Below, in pieces: positions 36,436-52,400 of a DNA stretch of 64,000 nucleotides (its first letter is position 1; each line of letters starts with the position of its first letter). The stretch comes from Brachynemurus nebulosus. Taxonomy: Eukaryota; Arthropoda; Insecta; Neuroptera; Myrmeleontidae. The notes beneath the pieces were generated by a model. It did not search any database and had not been told where the DNA came from. It saw only the letters and a list, made by a program, of their open reading frames with translations. Location: NCBI GenBank assembly GCA_035578155.1, contig JAPWDM010000016.1, positions 1,264,001 to 1,328,000 of the forward strand. The letters run 5' to 3'. A program made the translations under genes and the position numbers.

Positions 36436-36604
36436 TGTTTATTTTGTTGTTCGGTTATTTTGTCGTACAGTTACTTTATCGTTCGATTATTTTGTCCACA
36501 GTTATTTTGTCGTGCGGTTATTTGGTCGTGCAGTTATTTTGTCGTTCAGTTATTTTGTCCAGTGTTATTTTGTCGCAGTTATTTTGTCCACAGTTATTTA
36601 ATCG
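36436..36604 (+). repeat. ~19-20-bp minisatellite
   Basis: About nine units of the form GTTATTTTGTCGTGCA with small changes. Overlapping frames here just translate the repeat. Confidence 0.9.
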
Positions 36605-36659
36605 CGGCACCTTACTACTCAACCAACATTTGTACAAAGTCGTTGCTCTTTGAAGTTTT

Positions 36660-36890
36660 AAATTTTACACATCAAAAACTAACTACAACAAAACTAACTT
36701 AAAATACTTAAATCACTAATTTCTTTTAAATTTATGCACTATAATTTTCGTAAATATTATTTATAAATTTAAAAATTTAAATTTCACAGTTGGAAGGAAA
36801 AAGTAGGATCTGTGAAATTTTGGTGTACAGGAACGACTTTCTCTTTTAATACATTCACTTTCCTATTCGTAAGGGAACAAACCTAAAATA
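36660..36890 (+). repeat. direct repeat, right copy
   Basis: Second copy of the 34690-34920 sequence. Confidence 0.75.
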
Positions 36891-37751
36891 CGTTTTTCTT
36901 TTAAGTTTTCTACTGCGTCACAATGACGTCAAATATTTGAATTTAAGGAAAAAATGGTTACTTTTAATTGTTGAAAATTTTAAATGACAGTTCATGAGTT
37001 GGATAATTTTCGTTCAAAAGTGATATGTAAAGTTTATTTTTATTTTAAAATTAACAAATACTTATTTGAAAAACATTGTATGTGTGTGTAAAAAATATTT
37101 TCTTCCTAAATTTATCACTTTAAATACCATTCTCAATACACATATACGTGCACCTATCTTCATGTCATCATAAACATTTTTTGTTTTGAAAAATGTCTTA
37201 CGATACTCTAAAATAAAAATTTTCTGAAATAAATTTTATTTGTTTTATGCTATTAATTATGTGTTTTATGTTGTTAATTAATATTTTGTGTTATTTTTTT
37301 AATTAATTTGTTTGATAAAGCTAAAATTATCTTTTTTAAAACTAAATAGTGTTATTAAAATTAAGTGATTGGGTATGAGTGTAACAAAATTTTAAGTGCT
37401 TTCCCGGTGTTTCGTACACTTTAGTAATCAAATTTTTAACATTAAATAAATGATGTTTATAAAGTAAAGGTGAGTGCCAATTTTCATACAAATTTTCATT
37501 CGTTTTGGTTCATGTTTAATATACGAAGCTAGAAATTTTTAAAACTTTTCGTGTATGCATGTTTTTTAAACAATTTTAAGCGTATTTTACATATGAACGA
37601 ATAAAATTTTTAATATTAAATTTTGCGAAAACTAAATGTGAGCGCCAATTTTAATACTAATTTTCGTTCGTTTTGGGTCATGTTTAATATATAAAATTAG
37701 AAATTTTCACAATTTTTTTGTGCACGTATACTAGGAATGCACCGTTATTTT

Positions 37752-41782
<4,031 letters not shown>

Positions 41783-44249
41783 GTATTTTTTAAATTAAGT
41801 GAGGAGACATTAAATGTGAGGTGAATTTAAATTGAAAAATAATCATTCTATTAATAATAATTTTTTTTATCAGAGGTTTCTTTCAGAAATAACTTCATTA
41901 AGATATAAATGTCATAACTGTTCGGACTTATAACCCCGTTCGACAATCGGGTCTTTTACCCTATAATATAAAAAAAAAATGCACGATTATTATTTTTGAA
42001 TTTAGATACTTATTTTAGATACTAAATTGTTTTGAATTTAGATACTTATTTAATTTTGTACACAAGTTCTGTTCATGTGATTTTAATGAGTTTGTCACGG
42101 ATGTGACAATTTTGTTTGCGCGTAGTGTACATAAGCATAATATTTTATTGACAATTTTGATCTTGTGTGATATCGATTCGTATTGATTAAAAATATTCGA
42201 TATTGTTCTATCATATATATGCAGTGCGCAAACTCCAAGTTCATACCATATTTTCGTCTCTGGTTCTTTTAAAAAAAAGTAGTTCAGTTTGAGTTTTACA
42301 TACGATTCTTTCGGCAAAAGGTAATTTACTTAAACGTTTAAATAGTTAGTTTAGTATATCTTTGAACAAAAATTAAATAACATATTTCAATTTTAATGTA
42401 CTTATTAGAAAATAAAATTATAAAGTAGGCTCTACTTTTTGCATGTGTAATAATTGAACCGGGCGTAGTAATACAGACATGTACTGTATGCGAGAAATGC
42501 ATCCTAACATCTCAGGTATATAAACACTTGTGTTGGGTTCAACTAAGATAATGGACGCTTTTCTTCATCCGCTCGGTACAATACTGTTATTGTATTTGAA
42601 AATGGATGATCCAATATCATATTATTTTCTTTTCTCCTTGTAAAAAAAGAAGGGTAATTTTTTTTTAAATTCTAACCAAATAATGTAACGATATGTATTT
42701 TATAAAAAAATTCTGTGTAATTTTCATTAACAAATCATTCTACAATATGGCGTATTCGTGTTTTGGAATTCCGAATTATAACATGAAGCAGATTTGGGTA
42801 ATAATTTTCTATTATTATTTTAATATAAATATTTTATAGGATTGTTTCTATTATAGCAATCCTATCCTTTATTCATTGAAGCACTACTGTGTTTTCAAAT
42901 TTATTAAATATCGTCCTTTTCTCAGTATAATGTAATTAAGCATTTCTGTTGAAAAATTCATTACGATATTTAGATTTAGTATTGTAAAATTATGTAAAAT
43001 TCTTTTTTTATCGTAACAAAAATTTATTTATTATTAATATAAAATTTCTCTTTAAGAAAAATTATTATGTAACTTATTCGCTATTTTGATATATTTTAAA
43101 TATCTTGTTAACACGTTTTAAATTTTGAAATATTATGTAAAATTCTTACCATTTGCATCTTTAACTTATTTAAGCAAAACTTATTTTAATATTAAATAAA
43201 GTTAGTTTTAAATTTAATTTCTAAAATTATTATTTACGATTTCCTACATACCATATTTACAGAAAACTAATTTCTTTTTTCAATTTGAGCCCTATTAATA
43301 AATTTTATTTCTTTTTAATCATATCTTAAATCTTATTGGGCTTTCCAACAGCGACATGGGCCCCGCTGTTAATTCCTGTAATTATCCACGCGCTTTACTC
43401 TAACGGGCGTCGTCCCTAGTCCAGGAGCCGAGTCTTCTCATAGTAGGGGAGCCGGTTCGCCTTAATTTAATTTAATTCAAATTTCTTTATAATTTTAATT
43501 TTATTTAATGACACCTTCATTAGATTTGACTAATTAACCAATACTCAATAATAAAATCTTATTTTACGTATTTTCCCTATATACTAAATATATTAATTTT
43601 TTTTAAAAATTTTTTTTTTTGGTGTCAAGTTTTATAACCTTTTATAATTTATAACACACAGAAAATTTAGTTTTAGTATTTTTTCTTTCTTTTTGCATTG
43701 ATTATCGATTATCACTAATTTCAAAATATCACACTTTTTTACTCTTAATTTTCCTTGAATACTAAATTATAAAATATGTATTTTAGAAAAAATATAATTT
43801 TCTTTTATTTAACAAGGAAACACGTCCTTTCTTGGCGGCAGTTCATACCAACCTCCACATCTTCGGTATTTTCAAGATATCTAAATGTGGTTAAAAGAGG
43901 TACAGGCGGATTGTCATTTTGGTGTGTTCAAAACTGATGATAAGTATCCGGCTACTCGGAGCTTTAAAAAAAGGGTTTAAGTTTTTAAGGCCTGTATCTC
44001 AGTAAATTTCAATTTTATGTTGATAGTAGTTAGCAGGAAAAACCCAACACAATTCGTACGAGGGCATTCCTATCCATGCTTATCCGTCAACAACCGTTGT
44101 GTTTTATTTTTAAATATTAAAAAAGGACCTAAAATAGTGAACTGGAAGGCCTTTATGAAGATATTTTTTCTTTCCAAAAAATCCAAAATTCATATTTTAT
44201 TAATAAAAACTGACTTCATCTATATTTTTTAAATTACAACGTTTATTAC
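41783..44249. other. no gene; one GC-richer patch
   Basis: Mostly AT-rich non-coding DNA. 43340-43455 is clearly richer in G and C (for example CGACATGGGCCCCGCTG and GGGCGTCGTCCCTAG) but has no frame or RNA fold that I recognise. Confidence 0.4.
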
Positions 44250-44400
44250 ATTTCAAATAATTAATACTAGACAGGTTTACTTTGTGAAAATCCATATTAA
44301 AACATGGGATCGTTGCTTTGTCACTTTTCACAGCAAAATCATAGAAAAACACGAGTCGACTTTCGGCTTTTACACCATCCTCAGGTGAAAAACATAACTA
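44250..44400 (-). mobile_element. Penelope-type LTR fragment
   Basis: On the minus strand it has a hammerhead-like motif and then TTTTCACAAAGTAAACCTG, closely matching the tail TTCACAAAGTAAACCTCTC of the Penelope copies at 24131 and 50692. The sequences between differ, so this is a related but distinct subfamily. No coding part is attached. Confidence 0.65.
44350..44387 (-). ncRNA. hammerhead-ribozyme-like motif, second subfamily
   Basis: Minus strand: stem I CAC (44387-44385), core CTGAGGA (44384-44378), one extra T, stem II GGT with GCC around a 6-base loop, GAA (44364-44362), palindromic stem III AGTCGACT (44361-44354), C (44353), then GTG (44352-44350) closing stem I. The predicted cut is after the C. 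The same layout as at 24018 with different helices supports a conserved fold. Confidence 0.6.
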
Positions 44401-44899
44401 AAAATTGTTCTTTTAGGCGAAAACTATTTATAATATAAATTGGAGTAAATAATGTATTGGTGGGGGATGTTAGAGATAGAGGCAGATATAATCACAGTAA
44501 ACAAATGTAAGGGAACACCCAAGTTGACCAATTTTTGATAAGACTAAATTTTTTTTTTTTTTGTATTATTTGCAAAGGTACTTACAGCGAGATTTATTTT
44601 AAAAACGGTTAGGTGTAATATTATTAAAAATGGCTAGAGTGCGTTGGGGAAAACCAGACACGTGAAACAGCGGTGAATGATAATTACCAGAAATAAAGAA
44701 AAAATATACAGGTATCTGTCTGTGTTAATTTGTCAAGGTAGAGATATTTATTGATTTGAATGAAGGGTTACACCCAGCAGGTAGCTGTTTTTGTTAAACT
44801 AAAAGGTTTGTTAAATGATGTGAAAACAAAAATATTAAATATTAAATATTAATAAATATTAAATAATATTTATAATATTATCATTATAATATTTTTTTT

Positions 44900-45074
44900 A
44901 CTCTTAGAGAACTAAACTGTTTTAGATAGATATAGATTACGTTACGCAAGGCCCTCCAAGATCCATGGGACCTAAAAGCGTCAAAAATAAAATAACCGAC
45001 CGATTTTGAAAACTTTTTCACTGCTACAGTAGTAAACTATTTTGAAAATACTTTTATTGTTAGAAAAGTAAAAT

Positions 45075-45130
<56 letters not shown>

Positions 45131-45420
45131 CTCAGTCCAGAATATACGGTCGAGCTGATGTTTTAATAAGGTCCACTGGGATCTTGCCGATCCGGAAACA
45201 CCAGAAATAAGCTACCGAACTGACTCTGAAAATTTTCTCACTGCTAAAGAACTAAATTATCTTAGATGGATAGCAACTATGCTGTACAAAGTCCGTTCGG
45301 GTTCTTGGGTCCCAAAAATACCAAAAATAAATTACCCAGCCGAATTTAAAAATTCTTTTACTCTTAAAAAGCTAAACTATTTTAAATGGGTACAGGTCTT
45401 AGATGAGATCCATCAGTGTC
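44900..45420 (-). repeat. 121-bp satellite, inverted block
   Basis: On the minus strand these are units of the satellite at 1-770 (plus strand reads AACTAAACTGTTTTAGATAG, GATCCATGGGACC and CAAAAATAAAATAACCGACC). About four units at 121-123-bp spacing. A (TA)n tract at 45078-45128 interrupts one unit. Confidence 0.85.
45078..45128. repeat. (TA)n microsatellite in satellite
   Basis: Pure TA run within the satellite block. Confidence 0.96.
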
Positions 45421-45939
45421 CAATATTTGAAATTCGCTGTGTTATGCAGATGCTCCGACAGGTGTATTATCTATTACTATTACTATTTTTTTCTCTGAAT
45501 TAAATATTAAAAAACTTTGTTGGTGGTTTCTATAGTAATAATTATGAAATATTTATTAAATGAAAAATCAAGAGGCGGCTTTGCCTGTTTTGATTAAATT
45601 TTGCGTGTTTTATTGTCAATTTGCGTGCAGAAAGTATACAAACACTAGTGATTAGTTGTAAAATAAGCGCGTATAATATACATACCTACATAATAATATT
45701 TTAAGTTTGTAATTTCCTTACCTAAAATCTGCTAATTATTATCCAGTGACAACCTGAAAAGAAACAAGTCGTGTAAATTAGAAAATCAAATGATAAAAAT
45801 AATATGTGTGTAATACTACATTTGTGTGTATTTAGCTCAAAGCTTAAAAGCTTAAAATTTTTCGTCAAATTTTCACCGAGAAAATTAGCCTATTGCACTG
45901 CGCTCGAGGAAAACGGAGTGAGGCGAAAGTAGATTTTAA

Positions 45940-46005
<66 letters not shown>

Positions 46006-46990
46006 AGGTGACCCGTTTGGATGTATACATACGGTTTACACGTTAATCGATAACATTGGATTCCCATAAGGAAAGTTATGTCCCAAGAATGCTTTGAACA
46101 AACTAATAATACTAATTTAATATTATAACTACTCTTACTATAGCTTTAACAATAATAATGCAGTAAAATGAAGAAACGAGTGTCGCAATTTCCAAGCAAT
46201 TCACATTTTCACATAATAAATATTTGTGTCATTTTCTGTAAATTCAAAAGGCATTATTTTTTTATTTTCTTGAAAATCAATATTAAAATAATAAAGTTAC
46301 AGAAAAAATATTCTGCTGAAAAAATAGTGCAAACAATTAAGTGGAAAAAAATTATTTTATAAAAGAAAATTACCAACAATATAAAAATGTTTATCCAAAG
46401 CACTCTTCTGACATAACCTTTTCCTTATGAGAATACAATGTTATCAGTATAGCCAGTCCAGACCACACAAACTTTTGTTTGCACAAACTGTTTACGCAAA
46501 CATAAGTTTGTACAAATGGTACGTGTGGACGTGAAGTTTGCGCAAACATTTTGTACAAACCACACAAACTTTTGTTTGAACAACTTGTTTGCACAAACAT
46601 AAGTTTGGGCAAACGATACGTGTGAACGTGATGTTTGAAGTTTGTACCAGTGTTTGTGGATTTTTGTATCTCGCATCAAAAAGTGGTATGGATGCGTGAG
46701 TTTGACAACTACCGTAAACATGACTGAATAGGCACGAATTAAGACTTTACACCGTATTTTTTATATTTCTTTTATGAGTACGTATTCTTTAATATTATAA
46801 ATTATCAAAATCCAACTGCAGGTAAAAATTAATGAGTAATTTCAAAGTTTGCAACAATCTGCATGAAAAATATTAGAAAAATTAAAAGAAAATTGTTCTA
46901 CATGTTTCAACCATTTAAATGAAAATGTTAGTTCTATAGAATGAATCAAGAAAGGCGGGTGAATAGGGACACCCGCCCGGTGAATAGATA
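45421..46990. other. no gene; (TA)n tract and a two-unit tandem repeat
   Basis: 45943-46003 is pure (TA)n. 46455-46640 has two units of about 110 bp dense in inverted GTTTG/CAAAC motifs (ACACAAACTTTTGTTTG; CAAACATAAGTTTG). No gene found. Confidence 0.6.
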
Positions 46991-47066
46991 CAATTTTTCG
47001 ATCAAATCAATACCATTGGCTGTAATCGGCTGTAATAAAAATGGTAACTCTCGAAAAACTCACAGA

Positions 47067-47161
<95 letters not shown>

Positions 47162-47190
47162 TATATATATTTATATATTTATATATATAC
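46990..47190. repeat. inverted E terminus and (TA)n
   Basis: 46990-47067 reads as an E end pointing left (AAAAATGGTAACTCTCGAAA), then (TA)n 47068-47190 with small interruptions, then E in the other direction. The TA tract is thus the centre of an inverted pair. Confidence 0.8.
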
Positions 47191-47191
47191 T

Positions 47192-48534
47192 GGGTGTTTT
47201 TCGAGAGTTACCATTTTTATTACAGCCAAACCGTTGATTTGATCGAAAAATTGTTCAAATAAGAGTTGTAGATACTGACGGGAGCAAGCGATTGCTGTAA
47301 TCAGGAGCTTTATAGTTCATATGGTTTTCCAGCTATGATGCAAAGTTATAGTTTTTTAAATGGAAACGTATGTTTAAAAATTTTTCAAAAATTTGTTTAT
47401 GATTCAAAACTACCAATAACACTTAAATTTTCATGGTTTTATCTCATCTTTTGAGTAATTATGTTTTAAAAATCACACTTTTAAATTTCGTACTCAAGTG
47501 CTTGCAAACGATTAGGATTTTACGTAATTTAAAAAGATATTAGCTAAATATGGCCGCCATTTTAATCAATGTAGTAACAAAAAATTAAACGATTAGTACG
47601 TTTTGCATCGGAAATTAAAATTATTAAATAGATTAAATTATCACATAAAAATGGTAACTAAATACAATAAGGAAATAGAATTTCAGTTTTAATTCGTTGA
47701 AAAATAAAAAAATAAATACTTCGAAAAGTCACTGTTTGACAGATACATAGGCGTCTAAATATATTTTTATAGTAAGTATTTTCAAAATAAATGAAATGTT
47801 TTTTGTAAAAAGAACTCCTTTTTAGTTTGGTTTTTAATAAAAAGAAAATACTATCGAATTTCAAATAATTTTACACTATTTGAGTACATTTATTAATAAT
47901 ATTTTCGTTTCTAGTTAACCTCACTTTGCTATTATTAAGAAACGCCAATGTCACTGTGTTGTATACATGTATTTTATTGCCAACTATTGTCCTCTAAATA
48001 AATAAAAAAGATATATATTGTTCAGTAAATTAATAATGAATAACTTCAAATTCTTTTTACATTAATTTACTTTAAATACTAATCTTTTAAAGTAATTTGA
48101 TTTTATTATGCTCTTTATAATTTGATTTATCAAAATCTGAATTACTACTATTTGTGCTATAGATACAATAGTGGGAAAGGTTCTTTTCTTGGATGTAATA
48201 GAAATATAACCGACCAAACACTGTCGATTGAACTAACCTCAAATACGTATGCGTATTTTTACCGCCTAATTGATAAATTAAAGAAAAATTAAAAAAATAA
48301 ACTTGGGTAAAAAAATGTTTTCCTTCATTTAAAATGAATTTTGATGCATTATATCAGTTTTATCGAAAAATTAACATATAGTCTCACTTAGAAATCTATA
48401 AGTTTGTATCATAGCTCGAAAACCGTAAGAGCTATAAAGCTCCTGACGATAGCAATCGGTTGCTCCCGTCGATGTCTACAACTCTTATTTGAACAATTTT
48501 TCGATTAAATCAACGGTTTGACTGTAATAAAAAT
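47192..48534 (+). repeat. repeat E, copy 1
   Basis: Starts GGGTGTTTTTCGAGAGTTAC and has its own inverted terminus near 48410-48534 (ATAGCTCGAAAACCG, ACAATTTTTCGATTAAATC, ACTGTAATAAAAATG). Non-coding, about 1.34 kb. Its outer right end is lost at the tRNA-like palindrome. The site where element A entered copy 2 is uninterrupted here, near AACATATAGTCTCAC (48373-48387). Confidence 0.8.
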
Positions 48535-48572
48535 GTAAATTAAAAATCACAAATCGATTGAAAAAATTATCC

Positions 48573-48644
48573 GGATCGGCCGGAAATCGAACCCAGGATC
48601 TCCTGGTAGCTAGCCAGGTGTGCTATCCATTACACCATCGATCC
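48573..48644 (-). tRNA. tRNA-like sequence, complete cloverleaf (AGC)
   Basis: 72 bases that fold as a tRNA. Acceptor arms are GGATCGA and CCGATCC (one mismatch). The D arm is GTGT/GCAC, the anticodon stem CCTGG/CCAGG is perfect, and the T arm is CTGGG/TCCGG with loop TTCGATT. The loop CTAGCTA gives anticodon AGC (Ala). U at position 37 is unusual. The D-arm box GGTGTAATGGATAGCAC resembles tRNA-Gln. It is more likely a tRNA-derived repeat than a working gene. Confidence 0.5.
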
Positions 48645-48652
48645 TTTTACAC

Positions 48653-48714
48653 GGTAATGGATAGCACACCTGGCTAGTTACCAGGAGATCCTGGGTTCGA
48701 TTCCCGGCCGATCC
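48653..48714 (+). pseudogene. tRNA-like sequence, 5'-truncated (AGT)
   Basis: Same sequence as 48573-48644 in the other orientation, but the first ten or so bases (5' acceptor strand) are missing. The loop CTAGTTA would give AGT. TTCGATTCCCGG matches a consensus T arm better than the first copy does. Confidence 0.5.
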
Positions 48715-48754
48715 AGATAATTTTTTCAATCGCTTTGTGATTTTTAATTTACAT

Positions 48755-48955
48755 ATGTGGTTTTTGGTCATGTTAGCCAAGGAAGTCGAGTGTTTAAAGT
48801 TTCAGTTTAGCTGAACGATAAGTGAACATATGAATACTACGTGTGTTGAAATGCAGACAAAAGTCTGTCATACGTAGTAGTGTTTCACAAGCACTCGATA
48901 ATATTTGAAATTGAAAAATTCTAATAAAAATGGCAACTCTTGAAAAACTCACACA

Positions 48956-49031
<76 letters not shown>
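48755..49031. repeat. spacer, E-like end and (TA)n
   Basis: 48755-48905 is unplaced; it contains an inverted pair ACTACGTGTG / CATACGTAGT. 48920-48956 reads AAAAATGGCAACTCTTGAAA, an E end. 48957-49031 is pure (TA)n. Confidence 0.7.
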
Positions 49032-49035
<4 letters not shown>

Positions 49036-49170
49036 GGTTCCAACAAGGGTTGTAGATATCGACGGGGGCAACCGGTTGCTATCGTCAGGAGCCTTATAGC
49101 TCTTATAGTTTTCGAGCTATGATACAGACGTATAGATTTTTAAAAGAAACTATACCTGAAATTTTATATT

Positions 49171-49985
49171 TAGACAATTACGTCACAAATTAGTTCAACC
49201 CTTCAAAATGACGTCATATAGATTTTAAACCAATAACTGAATACAAAATTTTTAATACTCCTTAAAAATACTCCTTCTCGATTTAACATTACGGGTTAGA
49301 AAAAGATAATATAATAATATAATCCAACCTAATTAAACAAAAGCAACGGAAATATTAATGATAATAATATAAAGAGGCGACTTACGTCGTTACCTATTTG
49401 TAACCACACTCCAGAAGAAGACGTAATTATAATGAGTTGTCTGTCAAATGTTACTCTTAATAAGATCTTCAAATTTGTTTAATTTTGTACAGTAAGGCTC
49501 AACGTAATGGTAAACTAGTAATTAGATTTTACCGTGCAAATGGTTTAAATAGTTATAAATTATAGCTATTTAATGACAAACAAATCAACCAAACTTTTCA
49601 ATTTTATACCTAAACTTTTTCTATGAATAACAACTCACTCATATTTTATTTTAAAAATGCCTACTTTTTTAGCTTATCGTACTTTTTAACTTGACCTAGT
49701 AGTGTACTTTTAAATAGTTTTAGAAATCAGTTTACTTATTGCAATTCAAATGTTTGATGAATTTCTACAAGGAAAATTCAGCTACTACACCATATCTCAC
49801 CAGGTCACCATAAAAAACGCTTTTATATTCTCCAGCCGCCATATTGAAATCACTGTTGTGTGAGGACAATTTTGCCACGCATATTTGAAAAATAGAGTCC
49901 ATAACCTTTAATTTGAGATATTGCAGATCTATTTTAAGCAACACCAATTTTTTACAGCAGGGTGTCCCGTTCAGAAAGAATGTCC
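49171..49985 (+). repeat. outer arm of A, left
   Basis: 815 bp, inverse copy of 55571-56385. A short frame at its inner end (AACATGGCGG-like region) is conserved in both arms only because the arms are near identical. Confidence 0.88.
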
Positions 49986-49989
49986 TATA

Positions 49990-50079
<90 letters not shown>
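49986..50079. repeat. (TA)n microsatellite, left of LTR element
   Basis: TA run with one C interruption. It continues at 52404-52493 beyond the LTR element. Confidence 0.96.
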
Positions 50080-50084
<5 letters not shown>

Positions 50085-50260
50085 CGGCCCATAATTACAT
50101 AGTTTGCCGTGCATAAAATTAATTATAAATTAATAATATTAGTATGCTGGGAGAATAATCTTGGTAACAGATAACAGAAAAATACATGATTTTGGACTGA
50201 CAATCGGATTATTATTTCTCTTATTAAATATCGATAATACGGAGTCAAGCACACGCAACA
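50080..50260 (+). repeat. 5' LTR of gag-only element
   Basis: Begins TGTACCGGCCCATAATTAC and ends ACGCAACA. A following TAAT shared with the 3' copy may belong to the LTR or the target. Confidence 0.85.
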
Positions 50261-50375
50261 TAATTATATAATTGGTGACCAGCGACGATTTGGTAATTCG
50301 TTTAAATATTTATTTATTATTAAAATATTTATAATTATATTTTGACATATTTGTTTTCAAAAGCAAAATATAATT

Positions 50376-51820
50376 ATGCCAAAAAAGAATAATACGAAGA
50401 TGACTCATGTACCAGTCATCTCAGAAAACGGTAGAGTAAATTTCATTTTCGAAAAACTACCGAAATTTGACAGAGGTGACGTGCAATTGTGGTTGGACAA
50501 ATGTGATCTTTTATTTAAATTGAAAAATATTGTCAATGAAGACAATAAATATTTTTTAATTAAATATTAAAAATATTTAAAGTTTTAATTACTTTGTCAA
50601 TTTCACTAGAATTGAGTAGAATTTACTACTCAATTCTAGTGAAATTGACAAAGTAATTAAAACTTTAAATATTTTTAATATTTAAAATGAAATTTCACAA
50701 AGTAAACCTCTCAACAGTAAATTATTTTTTAATTACTCTCGCTCTCAATCCAGAGGCTAGTCAAGCTGTGCGTCACATAATTACTGACGTGGCTATTGAA
50801 AACAAATATGAAAGAATAAGGAATGAATTACAAAATAAATATGTTATGTCAGAAACAGAAAAATTTTCTTCTTTATTTAAAACAGAGAATTTTCAGAATC
50901 TAAAACCTTCAGAGATTATTAATAAAATGCAATATTTTGCATATGACTTGAATTTGGAAGATTCATTCCTTAAGCATATATTTTTTAAACATGTACCACA
51001 GAACATATTGCCTTTCTTGTATGCGCATGAGAATTTGGAATGGCATGAATTAGGTAAATTGGCAGACAAAATATATGATTCTTCAAGGAAAGTCGAAATT
51101 AATGAAATTAAATTAAGAGATGAAAAACTTGAAGAATTATATAATGATATACATGCCATAAAGAATAAATTGAGAAATTTAAAGAAAAGGCAAAATTTCC
51201 ATAGAAACAGAAAGAAAAAAGGAAATTTTGACTGTTCTAAAAATATTTTTAATTCTAAATTCCATTCAGAAATATGTAAATATCACATTAAATATGGAGA
51301 AAATGCAAGAAAGTGCATCAAACCATGTTATTGGTACATTTTATTTAGAAATGAAATAATAAATGGAAATAAATTGAATCGAAACCATTACAAAATGACA
51401 AAATGTCATACGGATTCAAAAACGAAGATTTTTTATAATAATTCCTGGAAAAAGAGGAATAATTCAAAATATGATAATTATCATCCAAATAATGATGATA
51501 AAATGTTTAATTTCCAATCACGACATCACAGAATTAATTCAATTTTTGATAATAATTTCCATAATCGAAAAATGTATCACAAAAGCGATAAATGTTTTTC
51601 GAAACCATTTGTGAGTTATCCGAAAAATGTAAATTTTTTCAAAGAAAATATAACGACTCCGAGAATAATGGATATTCGCAATGATAGAGTCAATTGTCAT
51701 TTATTCTCCAAGTATCCTTTTAAAATAATGGAACAGGATGAGAATTATTTTAAAACTAAATTAAATAATAATTTGGATAAAGCTTCCAATAAAAAGCATA
51801 CAGTAGCTTGCGTAAAATAA
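50376..51820 (+). pseudogene. gag: gag of the LTR element, split by a Penelope insertion
   Basis: ATG at 50376. The first part has PKFDRGDVQLWLDKCDLLF, the frame stops in the insertion at 50563, and it resumes after 50735 to TAA at 51820. Removing the insert and one copy of the 13-bp duplication gives one open frame, so the gag was intact when the insertion occurred. The middle part (FQNLKPSEIINKMQYF; LPFLYAHENLEWHELGKLAD) matches the capsid-like region of Ty3/gypsy gag of the K02A2.6-like type. CKYHIKYGENARKCIKPCYW is the CxxHxxxGxxxxxC-type motif usual near its end. The tail is rich in Asn, Lys and His. The protein would form particles. The internal ATG at 50687 lies in the insertion and is not a real start. 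Confidence 0.8.
50563..50722 (+). mobile_element. 160-bp palindromic Penelope-derived insertion
   Basis: Perfect inverted arms of 56 bp (50563-50618 and 50627-50682) around 8 bases, plus the tail with TTCACAAAGTAAACCTCTC seen at 24131. It is flanked by a 13-bp duplication TATTTTTTAATTA (50550-50562 and 50723-50735). The arms equal the outer ~56 bp of the Penelope copy at 23218-24160, so this is the two LTR ends joined with all interior sequence, hammerhead included, missing. Confidence 0.88.
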
Positions 51821-52220
51821 TTCTCATAAAGCAATGATAATAATTATTCAATTTATTTCTGTTTTTCAATGAATTCTCATAGGTAAAATTAATTATTTTA
51901 CTTGGATATTTTTCTGCCGTATGTTTTTATATGTTCTAGATTAGGATATTTTGAATTATAGAAGACATCCGGATTGGAGAAGCAGAAAATTCCAATTATT
52001 CATAAGTGAATATACATAAATATTATTATTATGTATTGTAATTTTTTTAATACTATTTGTGTAACAATGACATGTAAATATGTAGCATTGTTATACTGGA
52101 GGGTTTTTTCATTTTCAGGGAACAATTTAATTTGCATCCTGAAAATTTTTCCCTTCAGAAAAAATTTTTTTTTTTTTTTTGAAAAGTGCCAAGATTTTTT
52201 CTTTCCGCGGGGGGGAGTAA

Positions 52221-52400
52221 TGTACCGGCCCATAATTACATAGTTTGCCGTGCATAAAATTAATTATAAATTAATAATATTAGTATGCTGGGAGAATAAT
52301 CTTGGTAACAGATAACAGAAAAATACATGATTTTGGACTGACAATCGGATTATTATTCCTCTTATTAAATATCGATAATACGGAGTCAAGCACACGCAAC

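Larger units (their letters stand above)
33958..37743. mobile_element. long-TIR element with 8-bp duplication carrying a satellite
   Basis: 3,786 bp. Left end GGCAATTTCCTAGTATACG and, inverted, right end GGTGCATTCCTAGTATACG. The flanks are the same 8 bases, GTTATTTT, at 33950-33957 and 37744-37751. The inverted arms remain alignable for about 300 bp (33958-34270 with 37430-37743). Inside are a 230-bp direct repeat (34690-34920 and 36660-36890), a 91-bp satellite and a minisatellite. No transposase. The 8-bp duplication fits hAT, P or Merlin, but the termini do not settle which. Confidence 0.8.
48535..48754. mobile_element. palindrome of two tRNA-like sequences
   Basis: Arms TAAATTAAAAATCACAAA and inverted TTTGTGATTTTTAATTTA lead via GATTGAAAAAATTATC to two head-to-head tRNA-like sequences with only about 8 bases between them. 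It replaces the end of E copy 1. Reads as a MITE or SINE dimer; target duplication unclear. Confidence 0.7.

Noticed and set aside
43340..43455. GC-rich patch as a structured RNA or rRNA fragment
   Set aside because: No match to rRNA or other conserved RNA core that I know, and no convincing long stem.
48573..48644. Working tRNA-Ala gene
   Set aside because: The fold is good, but U at position 37, the acceptor mismatch, the palindromic setting and the second broken copy point to a tRNA-derived repeat.
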